From assembly GCA_021199255.1 (NCBI GenBank), contig JAJQIK010000059.1:29503-93502 (forward strand): a stretch of DNA of 64,000 bases, read 5' to 3'. The notes beneath the pieces were generated by a model that did not search any database, was not told where the DNA came from, and was given only the letters and a program-made list of their open reading frames with translations. How positions within the stretch are numbered: position 1 is the first letter of the stretch; every line of letters starts with the position of its first letter. The position numbers and the translations under genes are program-made. Positions 53,020 to 62,703 of this stretch are shown here, piece after piece. Source of the DNA: Clostridiales bacterium (GTDB lineage Bacteria > Bacillota > Clostridia > Lachnospirales > Lachnospiraceae).

Positions 53020-54168
53020 CTACGCTCCAAACTTCTGTTTCATATACTCATAGGTCGCCGCCTCAGTCTCCAGAATCTGCTCCACTGTGGGCTGCTCCAC
53101 AATAGTATGCGCTTCCATCGCCGCCTCGATCATTTCCGGAATTTGCAGGAAGCTGATTTTTCTCTGTAAAAACAGAGCCACCGCTTTCTCATTGGCCGCG
53201 TTAAAAACTGTGGGCAGGGAACCGCCCCCCTGCGCCGCCCGATAAGCCAGAGTCAAACCGCGGAAGGTCTCCCTGTCCGGCTCCTCAAAGGTCAACTGTT
53301 TTAGCTGAAAGAAATCCACCCTGCCGTTATCCATAGGTCTTCTGTCCGGATAAAACAGCGCGTACTGAATCGGCAGCTTCATATCGGGCACACCTAACTG
53401 CGCCATAATCCCGCCGTCCACATACTCTACCGCGGAGTGAATAATGCTCTGGGGATGGATTAAAACCTGAATTTGTTCCAGTTCTACGCCAAACAGCCAT
53501 TTGGCTTCCATCACCTCCAGTCCCTTATTACACAGCGTGGCGGAATCGATGGTAACCTTCTTTCCCATAGACCAGTTCGGATGCTTCAAAGCGTCCTCCA
53601 GCGTAATCTGTTCCAATTCCCTGCGGGTTTTTCCTCGAAAGGGACCTCCCGACGCCGTCAGCAGGATTTTGCTGACGCGCTCTCTCCGCTCTCCGTTCAG
53701 GGATTGGAAAATTGCGCTGTGTTCGCTGTCCACCGGCAGGATCGATACTCCCCTTTCCGCCGCCAGCGGCATAATAATATGCCCTGCCGTCACCAGAGTC
53801 TCCTTGTTGGCAAGGGCAATGTCTTTTCCCTGTTCAATGGCGGCAATCGTCGGTCTGATACCAATCATTCCCACGATCCCGGTCACCAGCACTTCCATCT
53901 CCTCCGCCGTAGATACCTCCAGCAGACCTTCCATACCGCATACGACCTTAACCGGCAAATCCGCCAGCCTCGTACGCAGATCTTCCGCCGCTTCCTCCGT
54001 CCACATGGCTGCCACCCGCGGATGAAATTCCCTGGCCTGCCGCTCCATCAGATCTACGTTAGAGCCCGCCGCCAGAGATACTACCTGCAAATCCTTTTCT
54101 TTTCTCACAATATCCAGCGTCTGAGTTCCGATAGACCCGGTGGAACCCAGTATACCAATCTTTTTCAT
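53020..54168 (-). CDS. dxr: 1-deoxy-D-xylulose 5-phosphate reductoisomerase
   Basis: A 382-residue enzyme that makes MEP from DXP, the target of fosmidomycin. The NADPH loop is LGSTGSIGTQTLDI at residues 6-19. LANKETLVTAG, LLTASGGPFRG and HPNWSMGKKVTIDSATLCNKGLE (split over residues about 197-220) are standard. It sits 30 bases before rseP and 41 after cdsA. Confidence 0.97.
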   Translation of the reverse strand: MKKIGILGSTGSIGTQTLDIVRKEKDLQVVSLAAGSNVDLMERQAREFHPRVAAMWTEEAAEDLRTRLADLPVKVVCGMEGLLEVSTAEEMEVLVTGIVGMIGIRPTIAAIEQGKDIALANKETLVTAGHIIMPLAAERGVSILPVDSEHSAIFQSLNGERRERVSKILLTASGGPFRGKTRRELEQITLEDALKHPNWSMGKKVTIDSATLCNKGLEVMEAKWLFGVELEQIQVLIHPQSIIHSAVEYVDGGIMAQLGVPDMKLPIQYALFYPDRRPMDNGRVDFFQLKQLTFEEPDRETFRGLTLAYRAAQGGGSLPTVFNAANEKAVALFLQRKISFLQIPEMIEAAMEAHTIVEQPTVEQILETEAATYEYMKQKFGA

Positions 54169-54209
54169 TGCAATCTGTTCCCTTTCCTGCTTTCCTTCTC
54201 TTTCGCCGC

Positions 54210-55067
54210 CTATCCGCCTATCAGTACCAGGCCAATAAAAATCAACGGAGAGGCGATGATTACGCTGTCAAACCGATCCATAATGCCGCCATGCCCCGGA
54301 ATCAGCTTCCCGTAATCCTTAATTCCATGATCTCTTTTAATAGCGGACGCTGCCAAATCCCCCACCATGGATACCAGCGCGCCCACCGCGCCCAAAACTG
54401 CCGCCAGGGCAAGCGGAAGGGTATCGTCCGTGTAGCGGTTTATCACAAAGTAAGTATACAAAACAAACAAAAGCGCTGCGCCGGCCACGCCGCCCACCGC
54501 GCCCTCCACAGATTTCTTGGGGCTGAGTCTGGGGGTCATCTTATGCTTCCCGATCAGGACGCCCACCGCATAGGCGCAGGTATCGCTCCCCCAGGAGCAG
54601 AGAAAGACAAACCATACCAGATAGACGCCCTGGGTAAATCCCTCGCGGATCAGGTAAATAAAGGACAACAGCACCGGCCCATAGAGATACGCAAACATAG
54701 ACGCAAAAATCTGATTGGCACGATAGCGCGGGAACGTAAACACGTAAAGGAATAACAAAAGCAGCATGGTCAGGACAATCGCCGCCATTACAATAAAGGC
54801 TATCGTATTAATCGGTTTTTCGCCTTTTTTTAAATAAAATACTGTAAACAGTGACACATAATACAACGCCGTCATAAGAAGTCCGCCGATTTCAGGCGCA
54901 CTCCATTTCCGATTCTCCGCGCACACGCCGCAGGCCTTTGTCAGTTCTCTAAAGGCAAGCATGGATATCACGCACAGTACGGCTGCCAGAACAATCCCCC
55001 CGGACATAATCGTCGCCAGCGCAATGAGCACCAGAAGTATACCGCTTATCAATCTCGTACGGAACAT
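54210..55067 (-). CDS. cdsA: Phosphatidate cytidylyltransferase
   Basis: A 285-residue integral membrane enzyme with about eight hydrophobic segments. It converts phosphatidate and CTP to CDP-diacylglycerol. The signature runs through SWGSDTCAYAVGVLIGKHK, RLSPKKSVEGAVGG and GDLAASAIKRDHGIKDYG. It directly abuts the uppS stop without a gap. Confidence 0.96.
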   Translation of the reverse strand: MFRTRLISGILLVLIALATIMSGGIVLAAVLCVISMLAFRELTKACGVCAENRKWSAPEIGGLLMTALYYVSLFTVFYLKKGEKPINTIAFIVMAAIVLTMLLLLFLYVFTFPRYRANQIFASMFAYLYGPVLLSFIYLIREGFTQGVYLVWFVFLCSWGSDTCAYAVGVLIGKHKMTPRLSPKKSVEGAVGGVAGAALLFVLYTYFVINRYTDDTLPLALAAVLGAVGALVSMVGDLAASAIKRDHGIKDYGKLIPGHGGIMDRFDSVIIASPLIFIGLVLIGG

Positions 55068-55793
55068 TTAATCCTCCACTTCCTTCACCAGACCATACCG
55101 TCTGTCTCTTTTATTATATGCCTCTACCGCTTTTTCTAATTCTTCTTTTGAAAAATCAGGCCACGCCACCGGTGTAAAATAAAATTCCGTATAGGCAAGC
55201 TGCCATAACAGAAAATTGGAAATCCGCTGCTCGTTGCAGGTGCGGATCAGCAGATCCGGCTCCGGCAGTCCATGGGTATCCAAGGCGTCGCCGATCATCT
55301 GTTCCGTGATTTCCTCCGCTTTCACGCCGCCCTCGGCCGCAGACGCGGCTATTGTCCGCACCGCGCGGACAATCTCATCTCTGCCGCCATAGTTAATCGC
55401 AATCTGAAAATGCAGCCCGGTATTTTCCTTCGTAGCCTCCTCCAACTGCGCGATGCGCAATCGGATATCCTCGTCCAGCCTGGTTTTATCCCCTATCACA
55501 CGCACGCACATATTATTCTTCGCCGCCGTTTTCAGACAGGTCTTCATATAATTGCGAAGAAGCCCCATCAACGCGTCCACTTCCTCCTTAGGCCTGTTCC
55601 AATTCTCCGTGCTGAAAGCATATACGGTCAAATACTGGATACCCATGCGATAGGCCTCCTCGCAAATTACCTCCACGGTCTTGGCTCCCTGTACATGCCC
55701 GTAATTGCGCGGCATGCCTTTGCTCTTAGCCCATCTTCCGTTGCCGTCTAAGATAATCGCCACATGATTCGGAATTTTATTCTCCTCTTCCAT
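55068..55793 (-). CDS. uppS: Undecaprenyl diphosphate synthase
   Basis: A 241-residue cis-prenyltransferase that makes the C55 carrier for peptidoglycan. It has AIILDGNGRWAKSKGMPR with the catalytic Asp, VYAFSTENWNRP and the C-terminal RTCNEQRISNFLLWQ. ATG 55793 follows GAGGGGG; the frame opens 28 codons earlier. The gap to frr (55794-55978) holds the frr terminator and a second hairpin CGCTCC/GGAGCG at about 55837-55856. Confidence 0.97.
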   Translation of the reverse strand: MEEENKIPNHVAIILDGNGRWAKSKGMPRNYGHVQGAKTVEVICEEAYRMGIQYLTVYAFSTENWNRPKEEVDALMGLLRNYMKTCLKTAAKNNMCVRVIGDKTRLDEDIRLRIAQLEEATKENTGLHFQIAINYGGRDEIVRAVRTIAASAAEGGVKAEEITEQMIGDALDTHGLPEPDLLIRTCNEQRISNFLLWQLAYTEFYFTPVAWPDFSKEELEKAVEAYNKRDRRYGLVKEVED

Positions 55794-55886
55794 CGCTGAT
55801 TGTTCCCCCTCTCTTTTCGGTGCGCCGTCCTTTGAACGCTCCCAAACATGGAGCGAAACATCGACGCGCCGACACACAAATATCAG

Positions 55887-55926
55887 AAAAAAGGGGACAA
55901 CAAAACAGAATGTTCTGTAAGCCCCT
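55887..55926 (-). terminator. Terminator downstream of frr
   Basis: AGGGG (minus strand) pairs with CCCC around an inner ACAGAA/TTCTGT hairpin, followed by TTTTTT. Confidence 0.7.
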
Positions 55927-55978
55927 CTCTTTTTATGCTGTCTGTTACCATACCTCTTTGGAAAAACCGCAGAAACGC

Positions 55979-56533
55979 CTATACCGTAAGAATCTCTTTG
56001 GTCTTCTGTTCCACCAGCTTATCAATCTCTTTAATAAAACGGTCTGTCAGCTTCTGTAACTCTTCCTCTAATTCCTTAATATGATCCTCAGAAACTTCGT
56101 CGGTCTTAGCAAGCTTCTTGAAAGCGTCGTTGCCGTCGCGTCTCGTATTACGGATGGCAACCTTATTTTCCTCGCCGCGCTTCTTCACATCTTTCACCAG
56201 CTCTTTACGGCGTTCTTCTGTCAGTTCCGGAAATACCAGACGGATCAGACTGCCGTCGTTGCTTGGATTAATCCCCACGTCAGACGTCATAATTGCTTTC
56301 TCGATTTCTTTAATCAGGCTCTTCTCCCATGGCGCGATCTGAATCACGCGGGGTTCCGGCACTGTAATATTGCCCACCTGCTGAATAGGGGTAGGCGTCC
56401 CGTAATAATCCACCCGAATCTTGTCAAGCACATGAGGGTTCGCGCGTCCCGCACGGATCGCTCCCAAATCCGCCTCTAAGAAATCATAAGACTTCTGCAT
56501 TTTCTCTTCATAAGGTTTTAATCTTGCATCCAT
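55979..56533 (-). CDS. frr: Ribosome recycling factor
   Basis: A 184-residue RRF, the normal length, which splits post-termination ribosomes with EF-G. Family features are [30 protein letters not shown] and [11 protein letters not shown]. It follows pyrH by 69 bases and is separated from uppS by a terminator. Confidence 0.98.
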   Translation of the reverse strand: MDARLKPYEEKMQKSYDFLEADLGAIRAGRANPHVLDKIRVDYYGTPTPIQQVGNITVPEPRVIQIAPWEKSLIKEIEKAIMTSDVGINPSNDGSLIRLVFPELTEERRKELVKDVKKRGEENKVAIRNTRRDGNDAFKKLAKTDEVSEDHIKELEEELQKLTDRFIKEIDKLVEQKTKEILTV

Positions 56534-56602
56534 TCCACAGTCCTCCCGTTATCTTTCTTAATCCTTCACAGAGATTTGCGCCCTTACAGGCCGGCTGTAT
56601 CG

Positions 56603-57304
56603 TCATACGATCACTTTCGTACCGTTAAAATTGCCCCGAACGGTATTCACAATACTATTCTCTTCATTTAATCCAAATACCCACATGGGCATCTTATTAT
56701 CCCTTGCCAAAATAGAGGCCGTCATATCCACCACCTGAAGATTCCTGTCTATCACTTCCTGAATGGTCACCTCATCATATTTTCTGGCCTGCGGGTCTGT
56801 CCTGGGATCGGCATCATAAACGCCGTCCACCGCCTTGGCCAGCAGAATCACATCTGCGTCCACCTCGACGGCTCGAAGCACAACCCCCGTATCCGTGGAA
56901 AAATAGGGATGCCCGGTTCCGCCCGCAAAGAATACCACCATATTTCTCTCAAAATATTTATTGGCTCTGTCCTTGGAAAAAAGCTTCGTGAAAGAACCAC
57001 ATTCAAAGGGCGTCAGAATACTGGTCATCATGCCCACCGACCGAAAAATCTCGGAGACATATATACAATTCATAATCGTAGCCAGCATACCGATCTGATC
57101 CGCCTTGGTTCTGTCAATATTCTCGCTGGAACGCCCGCGCCAGAAATTGCCGCCGCCGATCACAATACCAACCTGTATGCCGTCCTCTACAAGCTGCTTC
57201 ACCTGCATAGCCACACCGCGCACGGTTTCTTCATCAAATCCGGTCTTCTTATCGCCCGCTAAGGCTTCTCCGCTTAACTTCAACAGTATACGTCGCATTT
57301 TCAT
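56603..57304 (-). CDS. pyrH: UMP kinase
   Basis: A 233-residue hexameric UMP kinase of the amino-acid-kinase fold. Motifs are LLKLSGEALAG at residues 6-16, VIGGGNFWRGR, FAGGTGHPYFSTDT and the DGVYDADPRTDP stretch. ATG 57304 has AAGG seven bases upstream; a second ATG lies two codons later. It feeds UTP/CTP synthesis, downstream of the pyrBI step encoded at 21.6-23.0 kb. Confidence 0.97.
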   Translation of the reverse strand: MKMRRILLKLSGEALAGDKKTGFDEETVRGVAMQVKQLVEDGIQVGIVIGGGNFWRGRSSENIDRTKADQIGMLATIMNCIYVSEIFRSVGMMTSILTPFECGSFTKLFSKDRANKYFERNMVVFFAGGTGHPYFSTDTGVVLRAVEVDADVILLAKAVDGVYDADPRTDPQARKYDEVTIQEVIDRNLQVVDMTASILARDNKMPMWVFGLNEENSIVNTVRGNFNGTKVIV

Positions 57305-57377
57305 TCTCTTGCCTTTCTCCTGCAAAGCAGCTTATTCGGTATCCGCTCCGTACTCCTTCGGACACTCGTTCGTTATC

Positions 57378-58394
57378 TTATTTTTTCTTTTTAAATTCCT
57401 CGAAGAAGGAGGTCGGATTTACATCTGCATAGCACTGGGAACACATACCTTCAATTACCGCGCCGTTGTTAATCTGTACGGATTTGGATTTAATGTTGCC
57501 CATAACGATTGCCGTCGTATCTAAAATCACAGGCCCCTGCACGTCGATATCGCCCTTAACCGCGCCCGCAACCACCGCGCTGGTAGCCGTAATATTGCCG
57601 ATTACCACGGAGCTTTGTCCGATCTTGACGCTTCCCAAGCTGTTAACCTCTCCTGTAATCTTGGCGCCCTCCGCGTAAATCTCCGCCGCTTTGGAATTAC
57701 CCTGAATAGAACCTGTAATATTTAACTTCCCTAAAATGTCCAGATTGCCGTTGACGGTACCGATCAGCTCCATAGAGCCCTCAGAAATAATATCGCCCGT
57801 TATCGTCATACCTTCCGTTACAACTGCTGTCTCATCCACTGCTACTCGATTAGTCTGTACATCCATTTTTTTCTCTTCCCTTTCCTCATTTTGGATTGTA
57901 GTTCTATCTTCCTCAGGCGCTTCCACCTCCTGCGGCGCTATCGCGGATTCCTGTTCCGCCGTCGTATCCGCCGACGGTTCGACAGCCGGTTCCGGCTCCG
58001 CGGGCTTCGGCTCCCATACGGGAATCTCTTCCATCTCCGGCAGAATCTCTTCGTCCACAGGCTCCTCAAGGCTTCCGGTATCCGCAGGCATAAGAGGCTC
58101 CTGCGGCAATTCCGGCTCCTGCGGCAGCTCCGGCTCCTCCGGCGGCTCTATTTTCATATCATCTAATTTATCCAGCATACTGCTTAAGTCAAAGGCTTCC
58201 ATCGGCTCCGCCGCCGGTATTTCCTTCCCGGCCTCCGCGCCCTCACCCATTCCGGCTCCCGCCGACAGGGCATCCGCCAAAGCGCCCTCCGGCATATGCG
58301 CGTCGCCCGCCAGAGCCGCGTTCAGCTCTTCTTCCGGCATCAGCTCGTTCACCGCCTGGGATAAGTCTTCCTTCAAATCTGAGAAAAAACCCAT
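57378..58394 (-). CDS. Bactofilin-family protein with acidic N-terminal region
   Basis: A 338-residue protein. Residues 1-190 are Glu/Pro-rich and contain tandem ELPQEP repeats near residue 90. Residues about 200-320 form a bactofilin domain of short beta-helix repeats (GDIISEGSMELIGTVNGNLD, GDIDVQGPVILDTTAIVMGN). Bactofilins polymerise into cytoskeletal filaments that recruit wall enzymes. The C-terminus has CSQC and a basic end. The adjacent polysaccharide deacetylase is a plausible partner. Confidence 0.9.
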   Translation of the reverse strand: MGFFSDLKEDLSQAVNELMPEEELNAALAGDAHMPEGALADALSAGAGMGEGAEAGKEIPAAEPMEAFDLSSMLDKLDDMKIEPPEEPELPQEPELPQEPLMPADTGSLEEPVDEEILPEMEEIPVWEPKPAEPEPAVEPSADTTAEQESAIAPQEVEAPEEDRTTIQNEEREEKKMDVQTNRVAVDETAVVTEGMTITGDIISEGSMELIGTVNGNLDILGKLNITGSIQGNSKAAEIYAEGAKITGEVNSLGSVKIGQSSVVIGNITATSAVVAGAVKGDIDVQGPVILDTTAIVMGNIKSKSVQINNGAVIEGMCSQCYADVNPTSFFEEFKKKK

Positions 58395-58413
58395 TCTCTA
58401 TATCCTCCATTCT

Positions 58414-59361
58414 TTAGTCATTGCTTATATGATGAATCGGCTCCGTATCATCTGTAATCGGAACGATCTTCGTATCTTCCATCGCCTGAATCGCCTCAAT
58501 CAGCATCGGCAGAGCTTCCACCGTAGAATCCTTGTCGGAAGCGTCATGCATCAGGATCATTGCATGGTCAAAGCTCTCCAGATTCCCCATACAGTTCTGC
58601 ACGATATCCGCAGGGCTGATATAATCGCTGGCAGCGTCCCCGGAAGAAATATTCCAGTCAAAATACGTCATATCCTGTTCATCTAAAAAGGCAATCAGGT
58701 CATGCATATCCACACTGCTGACCGTATTGCTGCTGCCGCCCGGAAACCTGTAATACCTGCACCACACCCCCGTAGTGTCATACAAAAACTCCTGCAGCTT
58801 ACGCATATCCGCCGAAAAGCTGTCAATGGACTGATAAATCTCATGATATATATGGCTATAGGAATGCATGGCCAAGGTATGTCCTTCCTCTACAATCCTA
58901 TTATATAACGCCTGATATTCTTCTTCCTCTTTCCCTACGACAAAGAAAGTCGCCTTCACATCGTACTCAGCCAGTATATCTAAAATCCTGCCCGTATTAC
59001 TGCTGGGGCCGTCGTCAAAGGTTAAATAAACCTTACGAGATGTCTCTTCCTCCTCTGATAAATCGTTCTGCCAGACCTCCGTATCCTGACCGGCCTCCTC
59101 TACCGCGGAAGCCGTATACGCTTCCGAACGCTCTGAGGAAACGCTATTGTCCGGAGCATCAGTCTGGTCGATCACCGTTATTACCTCTATCTGAGTACGT
59201 AAATCACGCAATTCCTTCGTCACAAAATATAACCTGGCTCCCAGTATGATACACAGGATCAACAGAAGCAGTATCGTAGAAAGCGGAACGATGATAATCA
59301 GCTTCTTAAACAGCCGGATACGTCTGCGCCTGGATTCCAGTTCAGCATCATTCCCCGCCAT
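58414..59361 (-). CDS. Membrane-anchored polysaccharide deacetylase (NodB domain)
   Basis: A 315-residue protein with one membrane segment at about 20-45, a linker, and a NodB domain from about residue 115. Motif 1 is LTFDDGPSSNTG with the metal and base Asp, motif 2 is AMHSYSH with two His, and motif 3 is YRFPGGSSN. The family removes acetyl groups from peptidoglycan or chitin-like sugars outside the membrane. I place the start at ATG 59361 (GGAG nine bases upstream); 59367 is two codons earlier but too close to the site. Confidence 0.92.
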   Translation of the reverse strand: MAGNDAELESRRRRIRLFKKLIIIVPLSTILLLLILCIILGARLYFVTKELRDLRTQIEVITVIDQTDAPDNSVSSERSEAYTASAVEEAGQDTEVWQNDLSEEEETSRKVYLTFDDGPSSNTGRILDILAEYDVKATFFVVGKEEEEYQALYNRIVEEGHTLAMHSYSHIYHEIYQSIDSFSADMRKLQEFLYDTTGVWCRYYRFPGGSSNTVSSVDMHDLIAFLDEQDMTYFDWNISSGDAASDYISPADIVQNCMGNLESFDHAMILMHDASDKDSTVEALPMLIEAIQAMEDTKIVPITDDTEPIHHISND

Positions 59362-59470
59362 TTTCATCGACTCCTTATTCCATATATCCAAAATACATTA
59401 TTCTTCTATACTATATCACATCTAATGGATTACGGAAAGAAATTTTATAAAAAAAGAAAAAGAAAATCTA

Positions 59471-60271
59471 TCACGCCCCGTCTGTTTTCTCCTCCTCCAG
59501 CTCCGCAACACATTGATAAAGCCCGGTGTTTTCAAGGCGCGCGGGATCAATCCCAAACAGCCCGGCCAGGTATCCTCTGGTAAAAACTTCTTCCGGCGTC
59601 CCGAAGCGCTCTACCCCCTCCCTTCCGATACACAAAATCCGGTCGGAAATCCGCTTCGCCAGCTCCAGCTCATGCAGGGACATAATCACAGACAGCCGTT
59701 CTTCCTTCGCCAGACGCTGCAGCGTCGCCAGAAATTCTAATTTATATCGGATATCCAGATAGGAAGTGGGCTCATCCAGCAGAATAATCTCCGGCTGCTG
59801 ACAGAGCGCCCTCGCCAACAGCACCCTTTGCTTTTGCCCGTCGCTGATTTTGTTGTAATCCCTGCCCCTTAATTCTGACACGTATGTCATTTCCATGGAC
59901 TTTTCCACGATGTCCCAGTCCTCGCCGGACAAAAGGCCAAATCTGCCGGTGTAGGGATATCTGCCGCTTGCCACCACCTCTTCACAGGGCATCATTTCCG
60001 TGTACAGCTTATCCGTAAATACCACCGCCATTCTTTGCGCCAGCTCCCGCCCGCTCAATCCGGCCAGCTCCTGATTTTCCAGAAAAACGCGCCCGCCTAA
60101 GGGGGGAAGCTGCCTTGCAATACTCTTCAGCAGCGTAGATTTTCCCGCGCCGTTGGGACCGATCAGGGTCAAAATCTCTCCCCTGTTTACCCCCACGGTC
60201 ACCCCCTGCAATACCGGTTTGCCCTGATAGCCCGCAGAAAACTGTTCCATGCGGAAATAATAATCTGACAT
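59471..60271 (-). CDS. Iron-complex type ABC transporter, ATP-binding protein
   Basis: A 266-residue FecE/BtuD-type ATPase. It has Walker A GPNGAGKSTLLKS, signature ISDGQKQRVLLARAL, Walker B IILLDEPTSYLD and switch His SLHE. It is the third gene of a binding-protein, permease, ATPase operon, and its start abuts the permease stop with a one-base overlap. The cargo is a chelated metal, heme or cobalamin; the Fur-like site upstream of the operon favours iron. Confidence 0.94.
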   Translation of the reverse strand: MSDYYFRMEQFSAGYQGKPVLQGVTVGVNRGEILTLIGPNGAGKSTLLKSIARQLPPLGGRVFLENQELAGLSGRELAQRMAVVFTDKLYTEMMPCEEVVASGRYPYTGRFGLLSGEDWDIVEKSMEMTYVSELRGRDYNKISDGQKQRVLLARALCQQPEIILLDEPTSYLDIRYKLEFLATLQRLAKEERLSVIMSLHELELAKRISDRILCIGREGVERFGTPEEVFTRGYLAGLFGIDPARLENTGLYQCVAELEEEKTDGA

Positions 60272-61308
60272 TATCCAGCCCCTCCCTTTTTCCTGCGCAG
60301 CATGACGGCAATCACCACCGGCGCGCCGAACACGGCGGTCACCGTGCTGATACTAAGCTCCGTGGGCGCGAATAAAGTTCTGGCCAGCAGATCGCAGAAC
60401 AGGCAGAACACACCGCCGCCCAGAAAGCACGCCGGAATCATTATGAGGGGTTTGACCGTGCCGAATAATTGCCTGACCAGATGGGGCACCGCAATCCCCA
60501 CAAAGGAAACCGGCCCCGCGAACGCGGTAATACATGCCGCCAAAAGGCTGGATAGCAAAACCAGCATGACCCGCAGCAGGGGCAGGTGAATCCCCATGCT
60601 CACTGCATAGCCCTCTCCCATCTGATAGGCTCCGATAGGCTTGGCCAGCCACAGAATCATAACCACAGCAGCCAGTACCACGCCGCCCATAACAGCCACA
60701 TTATTCCATGTGACGCCGGAAAAGCTCCCCTTCGACCAGTTGTGAAGATTCACAATGTCCGCGTCCTGGGCGAAGGTTACCACCAGATCCGTGACAGCGG
60801 AGCAGATATAGCCGATCATCACGCCGCTGACAATCAGCATAGACATACTGTTTACCTTAGCCGACACAATCAGCACAAAGCCCATGGACACAAAGGCGCC
60901 CACAAATGCCGCCGCAATCATGGTTCCTGAACTTACGCTGACCCGGTTTCCCAACAGGAACACCATCACCAGCGCTACCGCCAGCTTGGCCCCGGAAGAA
61001 ATCCCCAGCACAAAAGGCCCCGCGATGGGATTATGGAAAAAAGTCTGCAACAGATATCCCGACAGCCCCAGGGCTCCTCCCAAAACAGCCGCCGCAATGG
61101 CTCTCGGCATACGAATCTGCCAGAGGATATTCTCATAGACCGCTTCTATCTTCAGCCCTCTCAGGCTGCGAAGAATATCCGCAAGCGGTATCCGGATACT
61201 GCCGATGCCGAAATTGCACGCCAGTAAAACCAGAAGCAATATAACCAAAAGGCCAAACGCCGCGATATATCTGCCCCTCCTTCTCCCGTATTCCTCTTTC
61301 ATCTTCAT
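60271..61308 (-). CDS. Iron-complex type ABC transporter, permease (FecCD family)
   Basis: A 345-residue permease with about ten membrane segments. The family motif RMPRAIAAAVLGGALGLSGYLLQ is at about residues 65-87 (split), with NPIAGPFVLGISSGAKLA and the coupling region AGPVSFVGIAVPHLVR. One permease gene implies a homodimer. It lies 31 bases after the binding-protein gene. Confidence 0.95.
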   Translation of the reverse strand: MKMKEEYGRRRGRYIAAFGLLVILLLVLLACNFGIGSIRIPLADILRSLRGLKIEAVYENILWQIRMPRAIAAAVLGGALGLSGYLLQTFFHNPIAGPFVLGISSGAKLAVALVMVFLLGNRVSVSSGTMIAAAFVGAFVSMGFVLIVSAKVNSMSMLIVSGVMIGYICSAVTDLVVTFAQDADIVNLHNWSKGSFSGVTWNNVAVMGGVVLAAVVMILWLAKPIGAYQMGEGYAVSMGIHLPLLRVMLVLLSSLLAACITAFAGPVSFVGIAVPHLVRQLFGTVKPLIMIPACFLGGGVFCLFCDLLARTLFAPTELSISTVTAVFGAPVVIAVMLRRKKGGAG

Positions 61309-61339
61309 TCCTCCCCGTCTCCGGCTATCCCCGCCCTGC

Positions 61340-62614
61340 TCATCTCACCGGATACAGATACTGCATCTGCCCTTCCTCGTCCCCGCCGCTTAGCATCTCG
61401 TGGATATCCCCAATCAGGCCGCCAATGGACATGGACTCCTGATACAGATTCTGCGTGGTACAGTAGACATGCTCCTCCTGTACAGCCTTAAAATCCGCCA
61501 GCAGGCTGCACTTGGCATACAGTTCCTCCAGACTGTGGATTTCCCCGTCTATGGCGCTGTTGTAGATCATGTAATCCGCGTCTAATGCAGTGGCGTAAAA
61601 TTCCTCCATCTGCATTGTCATGGAGGAGGAATTACTTTCCTCATCTCCCAGCTCCTGATAAATATAAGTTCCCCCGGCCAATTCAATCATTTTCGGCACA
61701 TAATCCGACGTCCTGCGTACATTGACCGCACCGGTATTGGTAATATAGAAAAAGGCAACCGAAGGACGTTCCTCCTCCTGCCCTGCCGCGATCTCCTGCT
61801 CTATCTCAGACAAAATCCGCTCCTGAGCCGCAAAGATTTCCTCAGCTTCCTCTTCCTTTCCCAACAAAGCGCCGTAAAGCCTGATCCATTCCACCCGCCC
61901 CAGCGGGTGATTCTCGTAGCTGGAATGATCTACCAGAACCGGAATATCAAAGGACATCAGATTCTCCTGCACCTCAGGGGTATGGTAAATCATCGTATTC
62001 TCCACCGCCAGTTCGCATCCCTCCGAAAGAATCAGTTCATAATCCGGCGCGCTGTATTTACCGGCATACAAAATAGCCCCCTCTTCCATGGCCGTCCGCG
62101 CTTCCTCAATATACCAGCCGTCCGTATCGGTACCGGAAAGCCGGATATGGTCTAAACCGTCCAGCGCACGGAACATATCCATGACAGCGGACGCCACCAG
62201 ATAGATTCGCTCGACAGGCTGACGGAGCACCATAAGCTTCTCCGCTTCATCTGTTCCCATATCCGCCGGCAGTATGATTTCCGCCAGCAAGTCTTCGTCC
62301 GTCGCCTCCGCCAGCTCCTCCGGCGCTACCAGATAACAGGAGCCGTCAGATATGGTAATCAAGGTGCAGCCGTTGCTGTAGCGGTCCAGGGTAAATTCCT
62401 GCGCATAGGACAAATCCACTCTTTCAGGCGCAGACCATTCCACCGCTGCCCCACTCTGGAAAAGGCTGTCCGTCCCAGCCGGAGCTTCCTGAGCAGTCTC
62501 CCGCCCGCCGCAGCCGAAAAGAAACAGAAGCAGGCATCCCATCAGGATGCCCACCGTTACTTTTTTATCATTATTTTTCCTTACGCTATCCGCTCCCATT
62601 ATCCCGTATGCCAT
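61340..62614 (-). CDS. Iron-complex type ABC transporter, substrate-binding lipoprotein
   Basis: A 424-residue lipoprotein. A basic N-terminus is followed by VGILMGCLLLFLFGCGG with the lipobox Cys at about residue 35. The rest has the bilobed TroA-like fold of periplasmic-binding-protein family 2: IRLSGTDTDGWYIEEARTAM and VDHSSYENHPLGRVEWIRL. It is longer than the usual 300-350 residues. ATG 62614 has AAGGA seven bases upstream; an ATG five codons later is possible. Confidence 0.9.
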   Translation of the reverse strand: MAYGIMGADSVRKNNDKKVTVGILMGCLLLFLFGCGGRETAQEAPAGTDSLFQSGAAVEWSAPERVDLSYAQEFTLDRYSNGCTLITISDGSCYLVAPEELAEATDEDLLAEIILPADMGTDEAEKLMVLRQPVERIYLVASAVMDMFRALDGLDHIRLSGTDTDGWYIEEARTAMEEGAILYAGKYSAPDYELILSEGCELAVENTMIYHTPEVQENLMSFDIPVLVDHSSYENHPLGRVEWIRLYGALLGKEEEAEEIFAAQERILSEIEQEIAAGQEEERPSVAFFYITNTGAVNVRRTSDYVPKMIELAGGTYIYQELGDEESNSSSMTMQMEEFYATALDADYMIYNSAIDGEIHSLEELYAKCSLLADFKAVQEEHVYCTTQNLYQESMSIGGLIGDIHEMLSGGDEEGQMQYLYPVR

Positions 62615-62627
62615 CTTTCATCCTTAG

Positions 62628-62642
62628 TCATAATCATTATTA
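62628..62642. promoter_or_regulatory. Candidate Fur box of the iron-complex ABC operon
   Basis: TCATAATCATTATTA matches the Bacillus Fur/PerR 7-1-7 box (TGATAATNATTATCA) at 12 of 14 scored positions. It lies across the predicted transcription start of the operon, where a bound repressor would block transcription. Confidence 0.6.
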
Positions 62643-62670
62643 TTGTAATAGAAATGAAAGAGGGATACAA
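62642..62670 (-). promoter_or_regulatory. Promoter of the iron-complex ABC operon
   Basis: TTGTAT (62665-62670) and TACAAT (62642-62647) are spaced by 17 bases on the minus strand, 28 bases before the start codon. Confidence 0.55.
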
Positions 62671-62703
62671 GTGGTATTTTCTACAGGCTACCTTCCCACA
62701 CAA

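Noticed and set aside
58080-58140. A tandem DNA repeat (CTCCTGCGG-type units) as a CRISPR-like or regulatory array
   Set aside because: The units are in frame and encode the ELPQEP repeats of the bactofilin; they are a coding repeat.
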